DNA from: Isoetes taiwanensis
Taxonomy: Eukaryota; Streptophyta; Lycopodiopsida; Isoetales; Isoetaceae
Direction of reading: 5' to 3'
Assembly (NCBI GenBank): GCA_021234155.1
Contig: JAJEKV010000004.1
Coordinates: 28,545,698 to 28,609,697, forward strand
Length of the DNA: 64,000 nt
Below, in pieces: positions 11,989 to 21,900 of this stretch (positions within the stretch are counted from its first letter, which is position 1; every line of letters begins with the position of its first letter). Position numbers and translations under genes: made by a program. A model generated the notes under the pieces. That model ran no database searches and was not told where the DNA came from. It saw only the letters and a list, made by a program, of their open reading frames with translations.

Positions 11989-13515
11989 TGTCTAAGTTAT
12001 TCATATAACTTAGACACCCTTAGGGTAAGGCCATTTTCCACGTGGCCTTATCCTATTGGGCAACCGCCACATGGCCCTACTTATTGGAGCCATGTGGCAT
12101 AACATGTGAACCCTAACCTACAAAGGCCTAAACCCTAAGCCTAGGCCTCTTTTCTGGCTCCAACAGCCTGGGAACCTTCTTCGCGCTCGAAACTCCGTTT
12201 CAAGAACCGTTTGTTGTGGCATAGCCTAGCACAGCAGCACCTGGAGCGTGTGCGCGTCAATAGGAGTGGGAGCTACTTCAACCACCTTGAAGACCATGGA
12301 GACGCCGGGAGCAGGAGGGAGTTCCTCAGGAGCAGGTATTTGGGTTAGAGTTCTTTGTAGATCATCCAGAAGTTAGGACTCCAGATGAGTTAGCATTTCG
12401 TGTCTCTAGTAAAGCCTTCTTAGAACCCTCAGTCTAGATCTTGAACCCTAATCAATGAACCCTAACTGCAAGTTAGATGTGTATGATTAGGTTTAGATGT
12501 TATTCTCATTATTATCATGTATGTGGATATGTGATGTTGGTTGATCATGTTTGCTCCTCTTGTATTGGGAAGGGGACCTAGTAGCCATTACTTAGTGATG
12601 CTCCTAGTTTAGACCCTTTAGTTCCTATTATTATGCGGCATGTGCATAGGAACCCACCGGGCTATGGGAGTTATGGTATGACTTAGCACTACATAAGGGG
12701 CTAGAGGCGAGACGGAGGAAGGGTCCCTACTGAGCGTGGCTACTGGGGACGCCATAGTGGGCTAGGCTTATGGCCGGTCACTTCGAGTGGGCGGGGCATG
12801 GGCCGACAACTCCTGGGGCAATGGTGCCGCCTTGTCTCTTAAGAGCTGTAGGGGACGGCCTGGCTCTTATTTTGGGGGGTTAAGTCGGGGAAGAATCATG
12901 TGTCGCCACGATTCTCTAGCCGCCCTTGGAACCTCTAGACCCCGGGAAGGGGAGATGAAACCCTTCCTGCCTCAACGGACCGGGGAGATGCAACCAAGAG
13001 TAGTCTCGATGGCTGATGCCATGAGATTGCGTATCCGGAAGGCTAGAGCCATACCGGAGCTCGATCTAGCCCATCTGCAAAGTATGCACAGGAGGGACGG
13101 ATGGAGTGGTCAACCCTAGCCATTGTCTATAGCTAGCCCCGCCATTGTTATGACTCGGTTTGCTCTATCTTGAGGCCTAGCCATCAGTCTACCACCCCAC
13201 GTGTCTGAACCTTGGGTAGGAGCTCTCATGTTTTATGGCATATGTTTATCTCTATTGTATCTATGGATGTATGGATGTGCTACCCTTCGAGGTAGTTCGA
13301 TGCATTGTTATTGCTAGTTCTGACGTTGTTTATGCTTCCCCTGTGATAGGAGCCCATAGGGGAAGGGCGTGCAAGACACCTTCGTGTCCCCTTCCCGCAC
13401 TAGGGATACCCTGGAGTGCAGAATAGACGGAAGGCCCGTGCGATCAAAGGACCGGATGGAGGATTTCCTACGGAGTCTACAGTGGGGCACCGTATATTTT
13501 GTAGGGAGCGTCACA
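11989..13515 (+). repeat. Gypsy 5' LTR, copy A (1527 bp)
   Basis: It starts TG and ends CA and is followed one base later by a tRNA-Met primer site. It opens with a perfect 12 bp inverted repeat: arm tgtctaagttat at 11989-12000, loop tcat, and the complementary arm at 12005-12016. Copy B (26150-27678) is nearly identical, and a shortened copy C lies at 46236-47220. The TATA-like box is intact as tataaagg only in copy C (near 46358). Copies A and B read tacaaagg. Short open frames inside are incidental. Confidence 0.85.
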
Positions 13516-13516
13516 A

Positions 13517-13528
13517 TGGTATCGGAGC
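13517..13528 (+). promoter_or_regulatory. Gypsy primer-binding site (tRNA-Met type), copy A
   Basis: tggtatcggagc begins one base after the LTR end. The standard plant form is tggtatcagagc, which copy B has at 27680-27691, so copy A carries one substitution. This site primes minus-strand cDNA synthesis. Confidence 0.8.
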
Positions 13529-13545
13529 AACGTTCTTGGTTGACC

Positions 13546-13859
13546 TGAAGAAATAGCAGCCTGTGATATCAGCCCACGTGGCAGCAGATCTGCTGGACAG
13601 ATGTGGCCCCATCCCCATCAGGTACTGTTGACAAAAAGGCAAGCGGTCTGTAGATCTGGACGCGGAGTTTGCAGCAGAGAAAATCGATTCGGGAGAAGCC
13701 GATTCCGATTGAAGCCGATTGAAGACAAGAGGGGACGAATTGAGGAGCCGTGAGCAGTAAGGATTGTAGCTGTAGAAGGGATAATCCGGATTGGGTCTGT
13801 CCCTTTGGAGAATCCGGCAGATTGGGTCTGCCCGTTTAAATTACTGTCAGGTTATTACA
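13546..13859 (+). repeat. Copia copy 1, 5' LTR (314 bp)
   Basis: It starts tgaagaaatag and ends gttattaca. The 3' LTR is 295 bp and lacks a stretch around gcagcagatctgctggacag near 13582. Confidence 0.93.
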
Positions 13860-13860
13860 T

Positions 13861-13873
13861 TAGTATCAGAGCC
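13861..13873 (+). promoter_or_regulatory. Copia primer-binding site, copy 1
   Basis: tagtatcagagcc directly follows the 5' LTR and matches the tRNA-Met primer consensus (tggtatcagagc) with one difference. The same sequence occurs in copy 2. Confidence 0.8.
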
Positions 13874-13881
13874 AACCCATC

Positions 13882-16800
13882 ATGGCCAGCAGACTTGCTC
13901 TGACTTATCTCAACAGCACACAAATTTTTGAAGGAGATAAAGCTGGCTTCCAATTGTGGAAGGCCAAAATAACGCAAGCTCTTAAGGTGGACAAATTATG
14001 GGAGCTTGTGTCGAAGGGAAAATCTGCTGCTCAAACCAAAAGAGGCATCCAGTTCCGAAGAAGGAAAAAAGGGAGAAATAGGTGAAGATGAGAGGGAAGA
14101 GATTGCAAAGGCAATCATTATGGCTAAGCTGGGAGGTGACATAGTGCTTGAAATTCAGCACAAGACCTCCTTTGAGATGTGGCAATACCTGCTCAAAAGG
14201 TATGAAGAGAAAACTTCATCGCAAATAGAAGTGCTGGAGATGCAGGTGCGGAATATGCAGTTCAAAGAAGGAGATGAGATAAGAGATATAATTCGGCGAT
14301 TCCGTTTGTTGTTTCACGATCTTGAGGGAGCCGGAGTGAAATATTCGGAGCAGCAAAAGGTATTGGCATTTACAAGAGCTTTTCATGATACTCATAAAGA
14401 ATTAGCTGTGTTAGTTAGGCGTACTGCTCCAACGCTTGATGCAGCTGTAGAGGCAATTAGGACAGAAATTGAACAGGAGAAGATTGCAAAAACAATTTCA
14501 AGAGAGAGAGTTGTCCGAGAAGAGGAGCATCCCACCACATTGTATGCAGGTGAAAGAGGAAGGCGTCGAGGTAGAGGTCGAGCAAGAGGACGAGCACAGA
14601 TTCAATGTTATGGCTGTGAGGAGTTTGGTCATATAAAGGCAGATTGCCCAAATCGAGAAAGGTGGAGTCGTGGACAGAGTTCATATGCACGAGGAAGGGT
14701 CGAGGAGGCTCTTTTCATTGTAATGTAAATAAAGTTGATGATAGCAAAGAAGATCTGGCAACGGTGGGAGCATTGACAGAGGATAAGGTACATAATACTA
14801 AATCACATTTGGCATCTAGAAAATACATAGTATCAAATGTTAGTATTAAGAAAGGAATGGATAAAACTGACACCTTGACTATAGATTCGGGAGCTGAAGT
14901 CTCCGTAGTAAGCTCACCTAATCTGTTGAAAAACATTGAGCCAAGCAAGAGTCCAAGAATGGTGCAGATGGGAAATGGCGCAATACAAAAGGTCCATGGA
15001 AAGGGGGAGTTGCAGGTATCAAAAGAAGGCAAGGATCTGTTGAGGTTGCCAAATACTTTGTTTGCGCCTGGCATGTTGTTTAACTTGGTCTCAGTTGCCA
15101 ATCTTGTGGACAAAGGTTATGATTTGTTTTTTCATAAGCGTGGTTGCAAGTTTATTAGAGATGGTGTGAAATTATTTGAAGCTGAAAGAAGGGGGAATTT
15201 ATTTGAATTAGATATCAAAAATATCAATAAAATATCTCCAGTGGATGATTTGCACATTTGGCATTTAAGGCCAGCGCATGTGAATCATGATAGCATTAAA
15301 ATTGCAAATAGGCACAATCTGTTGGATGATTTGATGTGTGGAGAAGAGGCTTATGATGATGTTTGCGAAGCGTGCATGATGGGTAAACAAAGCAGGTTGC
15401 CTTTCAGGAATAAGGGTAAAAGAGCAAATAAAATACTTGATCTAGTGCACTCTGATGTCTGTGGGCCTATGCAAGTCGAAAGTCTTGGTTCAAAGTGTTA
15501 CTTTGCAACATTCATAGATGATTTTAGTAGGCGAACCAAATGTTATTTCTTGCGATCCAAGGATCAAGTGTTTAATGCCTTTAAACTATATGTTGCTGAG
15601 GTTGAAAGAGAAAAATCGTCCAAGGTTAAATGTTTGAGATCCGATCTTGAGGTGAATATAGGTCGTCAGAATTTTGCAAATTCTGTCAAATGTGTGGGAT
15701 AAAAAGGCAATACACGTGCAGATACACGCCTCAACAGAATGGTGTAGCGGAGCGAAAGAACCGTACTATCATGAATGCTGCAAGGTCCATGCTCAAGCAC
15801 GCAGGCCTACCCAATAGCTTATGGGCAGAAGCAGTAGCAGCTGCTTGTCACATTCAAAATAGACTGCCTAGTGTTGCGGTTAAGGGAGGAGTGCCAGAAC
15901 AATTTTGGACGGGGAAAAGGCAATCAGTAAAACGCTTTAAAGTTTATGGATGCTTAGCCTATATGTTGGTGCCCGAGGAGCTGAGAAGGAAATTAGATGA
16001 TCGAAGCATATGCACTTTCTTGGTTGGCTATGATGAGGAGACAAATGGCTACAGACTGTACGATCCTAATGCTCGCAAAGTGTATGTCAGTAGAAATGTG
16101 ATATTCAATGAAAATGTTTTGTACAAGGACAGGAAAAGTCTGAGCAAACAAGAAACAATAGAATGGATGCCAGAGGAGTATTTGGAAGAAAACTCAAGGG
16201 TAAAGGAGGAAACTGCGAGTGCCCCAGAGGAAACAGTGGATTTGCCAATAGGTGAAGAAATAGAGCTTGAAACAGATGAGGCCAAACATGATGGAATTAT
16301 AGATGTAGAACAGGATGTGATGCACGAAACTGATAGTGCACAGCATGGACCAGATGTTGAAATAGAAGAAGTGCACGAAGCCTTGGAGGGTGACAGTGTG
16401 CCGGAAACTAAACATCAAATGGGAGAAAGCGGTGAGGAGGTTGAAAGAAGTACACGAGGAGTCAGACGCAGCGAAGTGGAACGTCTCAAATCTGAGCTTT
16501 CATTTGACACGGAGACACTTGGCAGAAAGGAAGGCAGAACAACGAGGCCACCAAAACCTAAAATCTTATCTTGCACGTTGGAACCTAGAACAGTGGAAGA
16601 GGCAGTAGCAGGGATAGATGCAAGAAAGTGGAAGGAAGTAATGGAAAATGAGTTAGACTCATTCAAGCAGACAGGAACATATGAACTGGTACCAAGACCA
16701 GGCGATAAAAATGTTGTAGACAGTAAATGGATATTTAAGACAAAAAGGAAGGCTGATGGATCAATAGAAAGGTACAAAGCATGTTTGGTCGCTAAAGGAT

Positions 16801-18077
16801 ATACACAACAAGAGGGGATAGACTATAAAGATACTTTTTCACCCATTGTCAAGATGACCAGTTTGAGAGCTCTTATAGCAATTGCAGTGCAAAATGACAT
16901 GGAGCTTAATCATATGGACGTCAAAACTGCATTTCTGAACGGAGATCTAGAAGAAGAACTGTACATGGAGCAGCCTCGTGGATACGAACAAGGTGATAAT
17001 CTAGTATGCAAATTGAAGAAGGCCATCTATGGACTTAGACAGGCATCTAGGCAGTGGTACGTATGCATGAATACGTTTCTAGTTGCCAACGGATTTGTAA
17101 AATTAAAAACTGAAGGAAATCTCTATATGAGACAAGAAGGAGGTAAGTGCCTGATAATGGCTCTATATGTTGACGATTGTGTCATTGCCAGCAGTGACAA
17201 AGCCTTACTGGCCAAATGCAAGTTGTTGTTGAAAGGTCGATTTCAAATGACTGATCTAGAGAGAGCTTCGAGAAAATGCTAGGTATGGAGGTGCGAAGGG
17301 ATAGGACACGAGGTATATTGTGTCTTACTCAAGAACAAGACATCAAAAAGATGCTCGCCAAATTTAGAATGATTGATTGCAATGCAAAGAAAAACAACAT
17401 TGGCACCGTGACGGAGAATATCGGGAAAGATGTGTCCAAGAACGATGCGAAAGAAAGGAAATGGAAAATAAACCATATAGGTCATTAGTGGGGGCGCCTA
17501 TTGTATGTCGCAAAACAAAGACAAGGCCGATATCATGTATGCCGTTAACTGCTAAGCGTGATACTTGAATAATCCCCGGCAAGGAGCATTGGGCAAAGCA
17601 AATAAGAGAGTTCTTAGGTACTTGAAAGGCACCTCGACTCATGGCCTATGCTTCTCCGTGAGGTGCGAGTGAAATAGTTTAGTTGGATATGCAGATGCAG
17701 ATTGGGGAGGTGATCTTGATGATAGAAAATCAACCTCTGGGTACATTTGCAAACTCGGGAATACGGCAATATCGTGGGCGAGCAAGAAACAAGAGTGTGT
17801 AGCAAAGTCAAGTGCAGAAGCAGAATATGTGGCAGTATCTCTGGCAGCTTCAGAGATCATTTGGTTGCGAAGGAGCAAAAATCCAGTTTGCCATTCACGT
17901 ACCAAGCATATAGAAATACATCATCATTTTATCAGAGATGAGGTAGACAAGGGAGAAATTAACGTGGAATATGTTCCCACAAAATTACAAGAGGCAGATA
18001 TATTAACGAAGGTCCTTACTGAACCAAAATTAACAGCGGCTAAGGTTCAAGTAGGAATTGTAGATTGCACAGGCTGA
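13882..18077 (+). pseudogene. Copia gag-pol polyprotein, copy 1, frameshifted
   Basis: ATG at 13882 opens gag (MASRLALTYL). Later landmarks are the CCHC knuckle CYGCEEFGHIKADC near 14607, protease DSGAEVSV near 14885, the integrase zinc region ending CEACMMGK near 15375, HSDVCGPM, FIDDFSR, TPQQNGVAERKNRT near 15730, RT HMDVKTAFLNGDLEEELYM near 16912, LYVDDCVIAS near 17163, and RNase H YADADWGGDLDDRKSTSGY near 17690. Breaks relative to copy 2 are an 8 bp loss near 14037, one base near 14699, one base near 15650, and indels near 17260 and 17390-17600. The RNase H runs from IIWLRR straight into SKNPVCHSRTKHIEI and lacks the segment with the DNxSAI motif. The product would be processed into capsid, protease, integrase and reverse transcriptase, but this copy cannot make it. 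Confidence 0.93.
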
Positions 18078-18086
18078 GGGGGAGAA
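18076..18086 (+). promoter_or_regulatory. Copia polypurine tract, copy 1
   Basis: gagggggagaa directly abuts the 3' LTR and overlaps the gag-pol stop codon (TGA 18075-18077). It primes plus-strand DNA synthesis. Confidence 0.85.
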
Positions 18087-18381
18087 TGAAGAAATAGTGG
18101 CCTGTGATATCAGCCCACGTGGATGTGGTCCCATCCCCATCAGGTACTGTCGACAAAAAGGCAGGCGGTCTGTAGATCTGGACGCAGAGTTTGCAGCAGA
18201 GAAAATCGATTCGGGAGAAGCCGATTTCGATTGAAGCCGATTGCAGACAAGAGGGGACGAACTGAGGAGCCGTGAGCAGTAAGGATTGTAGCTGTAGAAG
18301 GGAGAATCCGGATTGGGTCTGTCCCTTTGGAGAATCCGGCAGATTGGGTCTGCCCGTTTAAATTACTGTCAGGTTATTACA
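18087..18381 (+). repeat. Copia copy 1, 3' LTR (295 bp)
   Basis: It starts tgaagaaatag and ends gttattaca, then the TSD tgacc follows. It aligns with the 5' LTR apart from one short deletion and a few substitutions. Confidence 0.93.
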
Positions 18382-18688
18382 TGACCAAGAGCTAGCACTG
18401 ACCATATCCCTGAATAGGTAGATTAACTGGCCTAGCTAAGGAATGGAATGAGAATTCCAGTCTTGAACCGCGAAATGTGGGAGAAATTTTTTCCCCATTA
18501 GCAGGGTCATAATTAGATTAAGTATACTCTAAGTGGTAGAAATAATATAGTCAAAAGAAACCTTCTAGTAAATTGAGCTCAAATTGTTCATGAACCGTAT
18601 TTTTCTGGCGCGAAATGACCAATATTTGGCCCAAAGAGAAATAGGAAAATTTTGAGAAATAGTTAAGTGATTAAGGAAAGTACCTTAA

Positions 18689-19418
18689 TTAATAACCCAT
18701 AGTTATAATAAATTTACTCTTAAGAAAAGTAGCCCCTAAATCTTTGGAAGCATTCCTACTCCTTAGAAGTTCCCAAATAGTAGCTTGAACCTCCCTTTTA
18801 CCCTTGTAAGACGAATTATAAGCTAATCTACGAAGCTGCCATAAGAGTATCCACCGAACGAACAGTCGGCGAGATCGATCCAAAGGAGCCGCGAATAGAC
18901 ATAATCTATCATTGATAGAGGCAAGATCCTCGAAGAGGCCACCATCAAGGAAGCTAAATTGTTGGGAGGACCAAACAAGTAACTAGGAAGGTTGGAAGCC
19001 CCAGCTTGCACCGGAATGTTTGAAGCACTCACGGCGTGTGGCGACAAGCAAATTCTTGAGGCTCTTTAGACGAATCGTTTCACTCTTGGAGGAGCAACGA
19101 GTTAACACTTCAGGTGAATGATCGCAAGGCTCGGGGAAAATTGAGATCGTGGCGTCCACTTTTGGAGGTGAGGAGCAAGTACAAGAGCAATCTTGGCAGT
19201 GGGGGCAATCCCAAAACCAAGAAGAGTAGATGTGGAGCAAGCAGTAGGAGCAACCTCGGCAACATGAGCAACCTCAACACCAGGAAGAGTAGGTGAGCAA
19301 CAAGCAGTAGGAGCAACCTCGACGTAGAAGCAACCCCAACAGCAGGATCATCAGCAAGGGGAGCCATCAATGCGGAAGAAAAGGAAGGAAGAGACGTAGG
19401 CAAGGGAGAAGTGAACAA
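18689..19418 (-). pseudogene. Antisense ORF in gypsy leader, copy 1 (broken)
   Basis: Two minus-strand frames together match the antisense frame of copy 2 (39708-40438). The downstream part reads RLFVRWILLWQLRRLAYNSS and then YKGKREVQATIWELLRSRNA. The upstream part is a leucine-rich stretch (LLFLVLRLLMLPRLLLLL) encoded by imperfect tandem repeats. One indel near 18940 splits the frame relative to copy 2. I recognise no domain. Some plant gypsy elements of the Tat group carry antisense ORFs, but whether this element belongs there is not shown. Confidence 0.35.
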
Positions 19419-19730
19419 AGAGGCGTGAAGCTAGGAGTAGGGGGAGCGTGGTTGTAAGAGAACCACAACCGGACGAAGTGGAGGAGGATGAGCTTGAGGA
19501 GGAAGGACTACACCAATAAGAGGGGAAGAAACAGACTAAAGAAGAAGAGGAGGAGGAGGCCGAAGAACAGACGGAGCATACGCTCAGCAACCATATCCAA
19601 TGCAGTCCAAGGAGGGCAAGATCAGCGAGAAGCTATTTAAGCTGAAGCAAGATACACGAGAAGAAGAAGGCAGCATGCAAGATTTATCTCCACCGATGGA
19701 TCCGACATAATTATTGATATTGTAAGTAGA

Positions 19731-20102
19731 GTGTCAGAGTCTGTCAAAGGTAGCCGACCAGGGTCGAAAAGCAAGCCTCCACCACCTCGACTCGATTCCC
19801 CGAAGAAGGTCCGCCATGGGCCAAATTCCAAGCACAGTAGAGCTGCTCGACATATTTGGCATTGCCAACAATGCATCAGTCTGATAATTCAGAAAGCCTC
19901 CTTTCGAGTGCCTACATCAAGGGTCTATGTAGAAGTTCAAGATGGACTACGACTACCGAGCCACATCAAGGACGAGCCACATCAAAGCAGAGTAAACTCA
20001 ACTCTTCGAGGAGGGCAATCTATGTGCAATCCACGCGAAGAGGGTGACTATGATGCCAAGGACCTCCACCTGGCGAGGAGGATCCACAAGGAGAGGCCCT
20101 AG
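19731..20102 (+). CDS. Uncharacterised ORF in gypsy leader, copy 1
   Basis: A 123-codon frame (MSESVKGSRPGSKSKPPPPR at the start, DLHLARRIHKERP at the end), basic and proline/serine-rich at its N-terminus. Copy 2 (40754-41127) keeps the same ends but needs a frame change near 41066. It lies between the repeat-rich antisense region and an AT-rich stretch. I know no family for it. It may be a gag remnant or chance coding. Confidence 0.3.
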   Translation: MSESVKGSRPGSKSKPPPPRLDSPKKVRHGPNSKHSRAARHIWHCQQCISLIIQKASFRVPTSRVYVEVQDGLRLPSHIKDEPHQSRVNSTLRGGQSMCNPREEGDYDAKDLHLARRIHKERP

Positions 20103-20333
20103 AAGCTTCAATTTTTGTACATAGTAAAATTTTATATATATTAAAGCTATCTTTTTCGTGTAAGTCAATTTTTAATATATAAAAATACCTTCCTTTGTAA
20201 ATTAATCTCTTAAAAGTGTTTTTGTATAAATTGAATTGTTGTAGAATCTTTTCTATTGTAGTTAGAATGTTCTTAATTGCTAAGTCTATGTAAAACTTTC
20301 TTTAGAAAATCGAAAATTGGCCAAAGTCAACCC

Positions 20334-20825
20334 ACTCGGGTCGATTCGCGCGAAAGGCCTCTGCGTCGCGAACGCAAGGCCCCTTCCGCGCGAATGGACC
20401 CGAGTTGCTTGAATTAAGGCATAATTGCCCAAATTTTGTGTTGAAAAATGTTAAAATGCTTAGAATCTACTTAGAAATACAGTCTAACACTTATTTTTTG
20501 TTAAAAACATAAAAAAGAAGTCAAAATTGGGCCACTCCGGTCGATTCGCGCCAAAGGCCTCTACGTCGCGAACGCGCCATGGACCCGAGTCACCCGAAAT
20601 TGCACTTTTTCATGTCATTTTAGTATGGAATAAGTTGGTAGATAGCTAGAACAGCGAGAATAAGACAGTGTAGCATATTATATTTGTTAGAAAGATTAAA
20701 TATTGCTTGAGGTGACTCCACTAGGGTCCATTCGCGCCAGAGGGCTATGCATTAGTGGGGTCCATTCGTGCCAGAGGGCTATGCGTCGAGAACGCATACC
20801 GCATGGGCGCGAATCGACCCGAGTG
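20334..20825. repeat. Three GC-rich nested palindromes, copy 1
   Basis: Unit 1 (20334-20405) has arm actcgggtcgattcgcgcg matched by the inverted arm cgcgcgaatggacccgagt, with inner gcgtcgcgaacgc. Unit 2 (20533-20590) and unit 3 (20714-20825) are diverged versions around tcgattcgcgcc/gaatggacccgag and ctagggtccattcgcgcc/gcgcgaatcgacccgag. They stand out from the AT-rich surroundings and could extrude as cruciforms. Confidence 0.8.
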
Positions 20826-20875
20826 GTATGAGTTTGAGCAAAAATTTTGCAATTTTGCTCGGGAAAGGTTGTTAG

Positions 20876-21656
20876 CATCCAATCCCAAAAACGGTCTGCA
20901 ACTCGAAAACCCAGTTAAACATGCACCATAAGCAACAAACCCTCTATAGAAACACCCATCAATCTCTTCAAGTATTGTTTTACTTCCTGGATTAGTTTCT
21001 AATAATTTCTGACAAAACGCACGAAGCTTTCTATATGCTCTCTTGTGATCTCCATTAATTGCGTTCATTGCTATCTCTTTTGCCCTGTAAGCCACATTGT
21101 ATGTAATAGTTACACCAGCTTCTCTTCGAAAATCATCTATTAGCTCTGCTAGTTTATAATGCGGATGTTCCCTCAACTTCTCTTGATATGTGCTCGCCAA
21201 CCAGCTTGCAGAATCTTCCTTGTTGCCCAATTGTTGGACACCACCACAAGTATGTTCTCCTACATCTCGAATCTCACATCTCGGTCCATAACCAATTAAA
21301 GAAGAATATAAATGCCATGCACAATCTTCTTGTGTGCATTTCACTCTGTATCTTGATTTATCAGATTTAATGACTTTAATTTCAGCGAAAGTTGCAATAG
21401 CTTCTGCCCGAACTACATTTTTTACATCCGCCATTGAATCAAACTGTTTTCCTTTACTCAATTCCATGTTATACAAAGGCAATTCATACAGCATTGAAGA
21501 CATTCTGACTAGAAGCAAGAAAAGGATGAAAGGAAAAGAAATCACATGCATACATACCTGTTCAATGCAAAACAAATCCTGATGTTTAATGCTGATGTTG
21601 TTTGAAGCTGCAAAAACTGTTGAAGACTTGAACGGAATTGCTAAAAACATGGACAA
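20876..21656 (-). pseudogene. MULE transposase N-terminal fragment, copy 2
   Basis: Read 21656 to 20876 this is the same transposase N-terminus as at 6873-7651, but in one unbroken frame from MSMFLAIPF through the DNA-binding region (RVKCTQEDCAWHLYSSLIGY, GEHTCGG) to FLGLDA. There the duplication junction truncates it just as the DDE core begins. After the junction the frame reads into gypsy leader palindrome sequence. It keeps the 2 bp that copy 1 lost near 7325. It has no catalytic core. Confidence 0.92.
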
Positions 21657-21810
21657 AACTGTTGAAGATCTGACTGAAAGATTGATGCCGAAGTAAGGTC
21701 ATATTTGATGCCAAAATTAGGAGAGCTATGCCGAATTCAAGTTTTTCTTTGCCGAAAAGCATTTCCCGCGAACAAAATAGCCGTTCTCATTCTTCTTGTA
21801 TTTTACGGTA

Positions 21811-21891
21811 GGGGCAAAGTTATAATTTTTGAAAAACTTGGGGCATTTTCGCAAATACCCCAAACTATAAGGGTATGTTTAAAATTTTCCC
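21811..21891. repeat. MULE-type terminal end, copy 2
   Basis: Same sequence as 7802-7883, again followed by tttagttta (21892-21900). Confidence 0.6.
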
Positions 21892-21900
21892 TTTAGTTTA

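Larger units (their letters stand above)
13546..18381 (+). mobile_element. Copia LTR retrotransposon, copy 1 (4836 bp)
   Basis: A complete structure: 5' LTR 13546-13859, primer site, gag-pol, polypurine tract, 3' LTR 18087-18381. It is flanked by a 5 bp target duplication tgacc (13541-13545 and 18382-18386). It sits 17 bp downstream of the gypsy primer site, so it inserted into the gypsy element. Gene order gag-PR-IN-RT-RNase H defines Copia. The coding region carries several frameshifts, so the element is not autonomous. Confidence 0.96.
6873..20875. repeat. 14.0 kb tandem duplication unit, copy 1
   Basis: The sequence starting catccaatccc at 6873 recurs at 20876 and stays collinear through the MULE, the non-coding interval, the gypsy LTR, the Copia element and the gypsy leader. 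It ends at gttag (20875), equivalent to 41855 in copy 2. The join at 20875/20876 puts gypsy leader directly against the middle of the MULE transposase, with at most one base of microhomology. Confidence 0.95.
18387..20875. other. Gypsy internal leader region, copy 1 (truncated)
   Basis: With the Copia element and one TSD removed, this continues the gypsy sequence after its primer site. Copy 2 (39401-41855) goes on into gypsy gag-pol, whereas here the tandem duplication junction cuts it at 20875. It contains an antisense open frame, GCA/GAG-rich tandem repeats near 19185-19345, a plus-strand frame at 19731-20102, an AT-rich stretch at 20110-20330 and three nested palindromes. Confidence 0.75.

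Noticed and set aside
12787-13119. 110-codon plus-strand frame in LTR A (and 26950-27282 in LTR B)
   Set aside because: It lies wholly within the gypsy LTR, is GC-rich, and is absent from LTR C through deletion. It is best explained as chance openness of an LTR.
18689-19418. Leucine-rich minus-strand frames as membrane proteins
   Set aside because: The hydrophobic runs come from imperfect gca/gag tandem repeats read in one frame. Only the non-repetitive tail is a plausible coding remnant.
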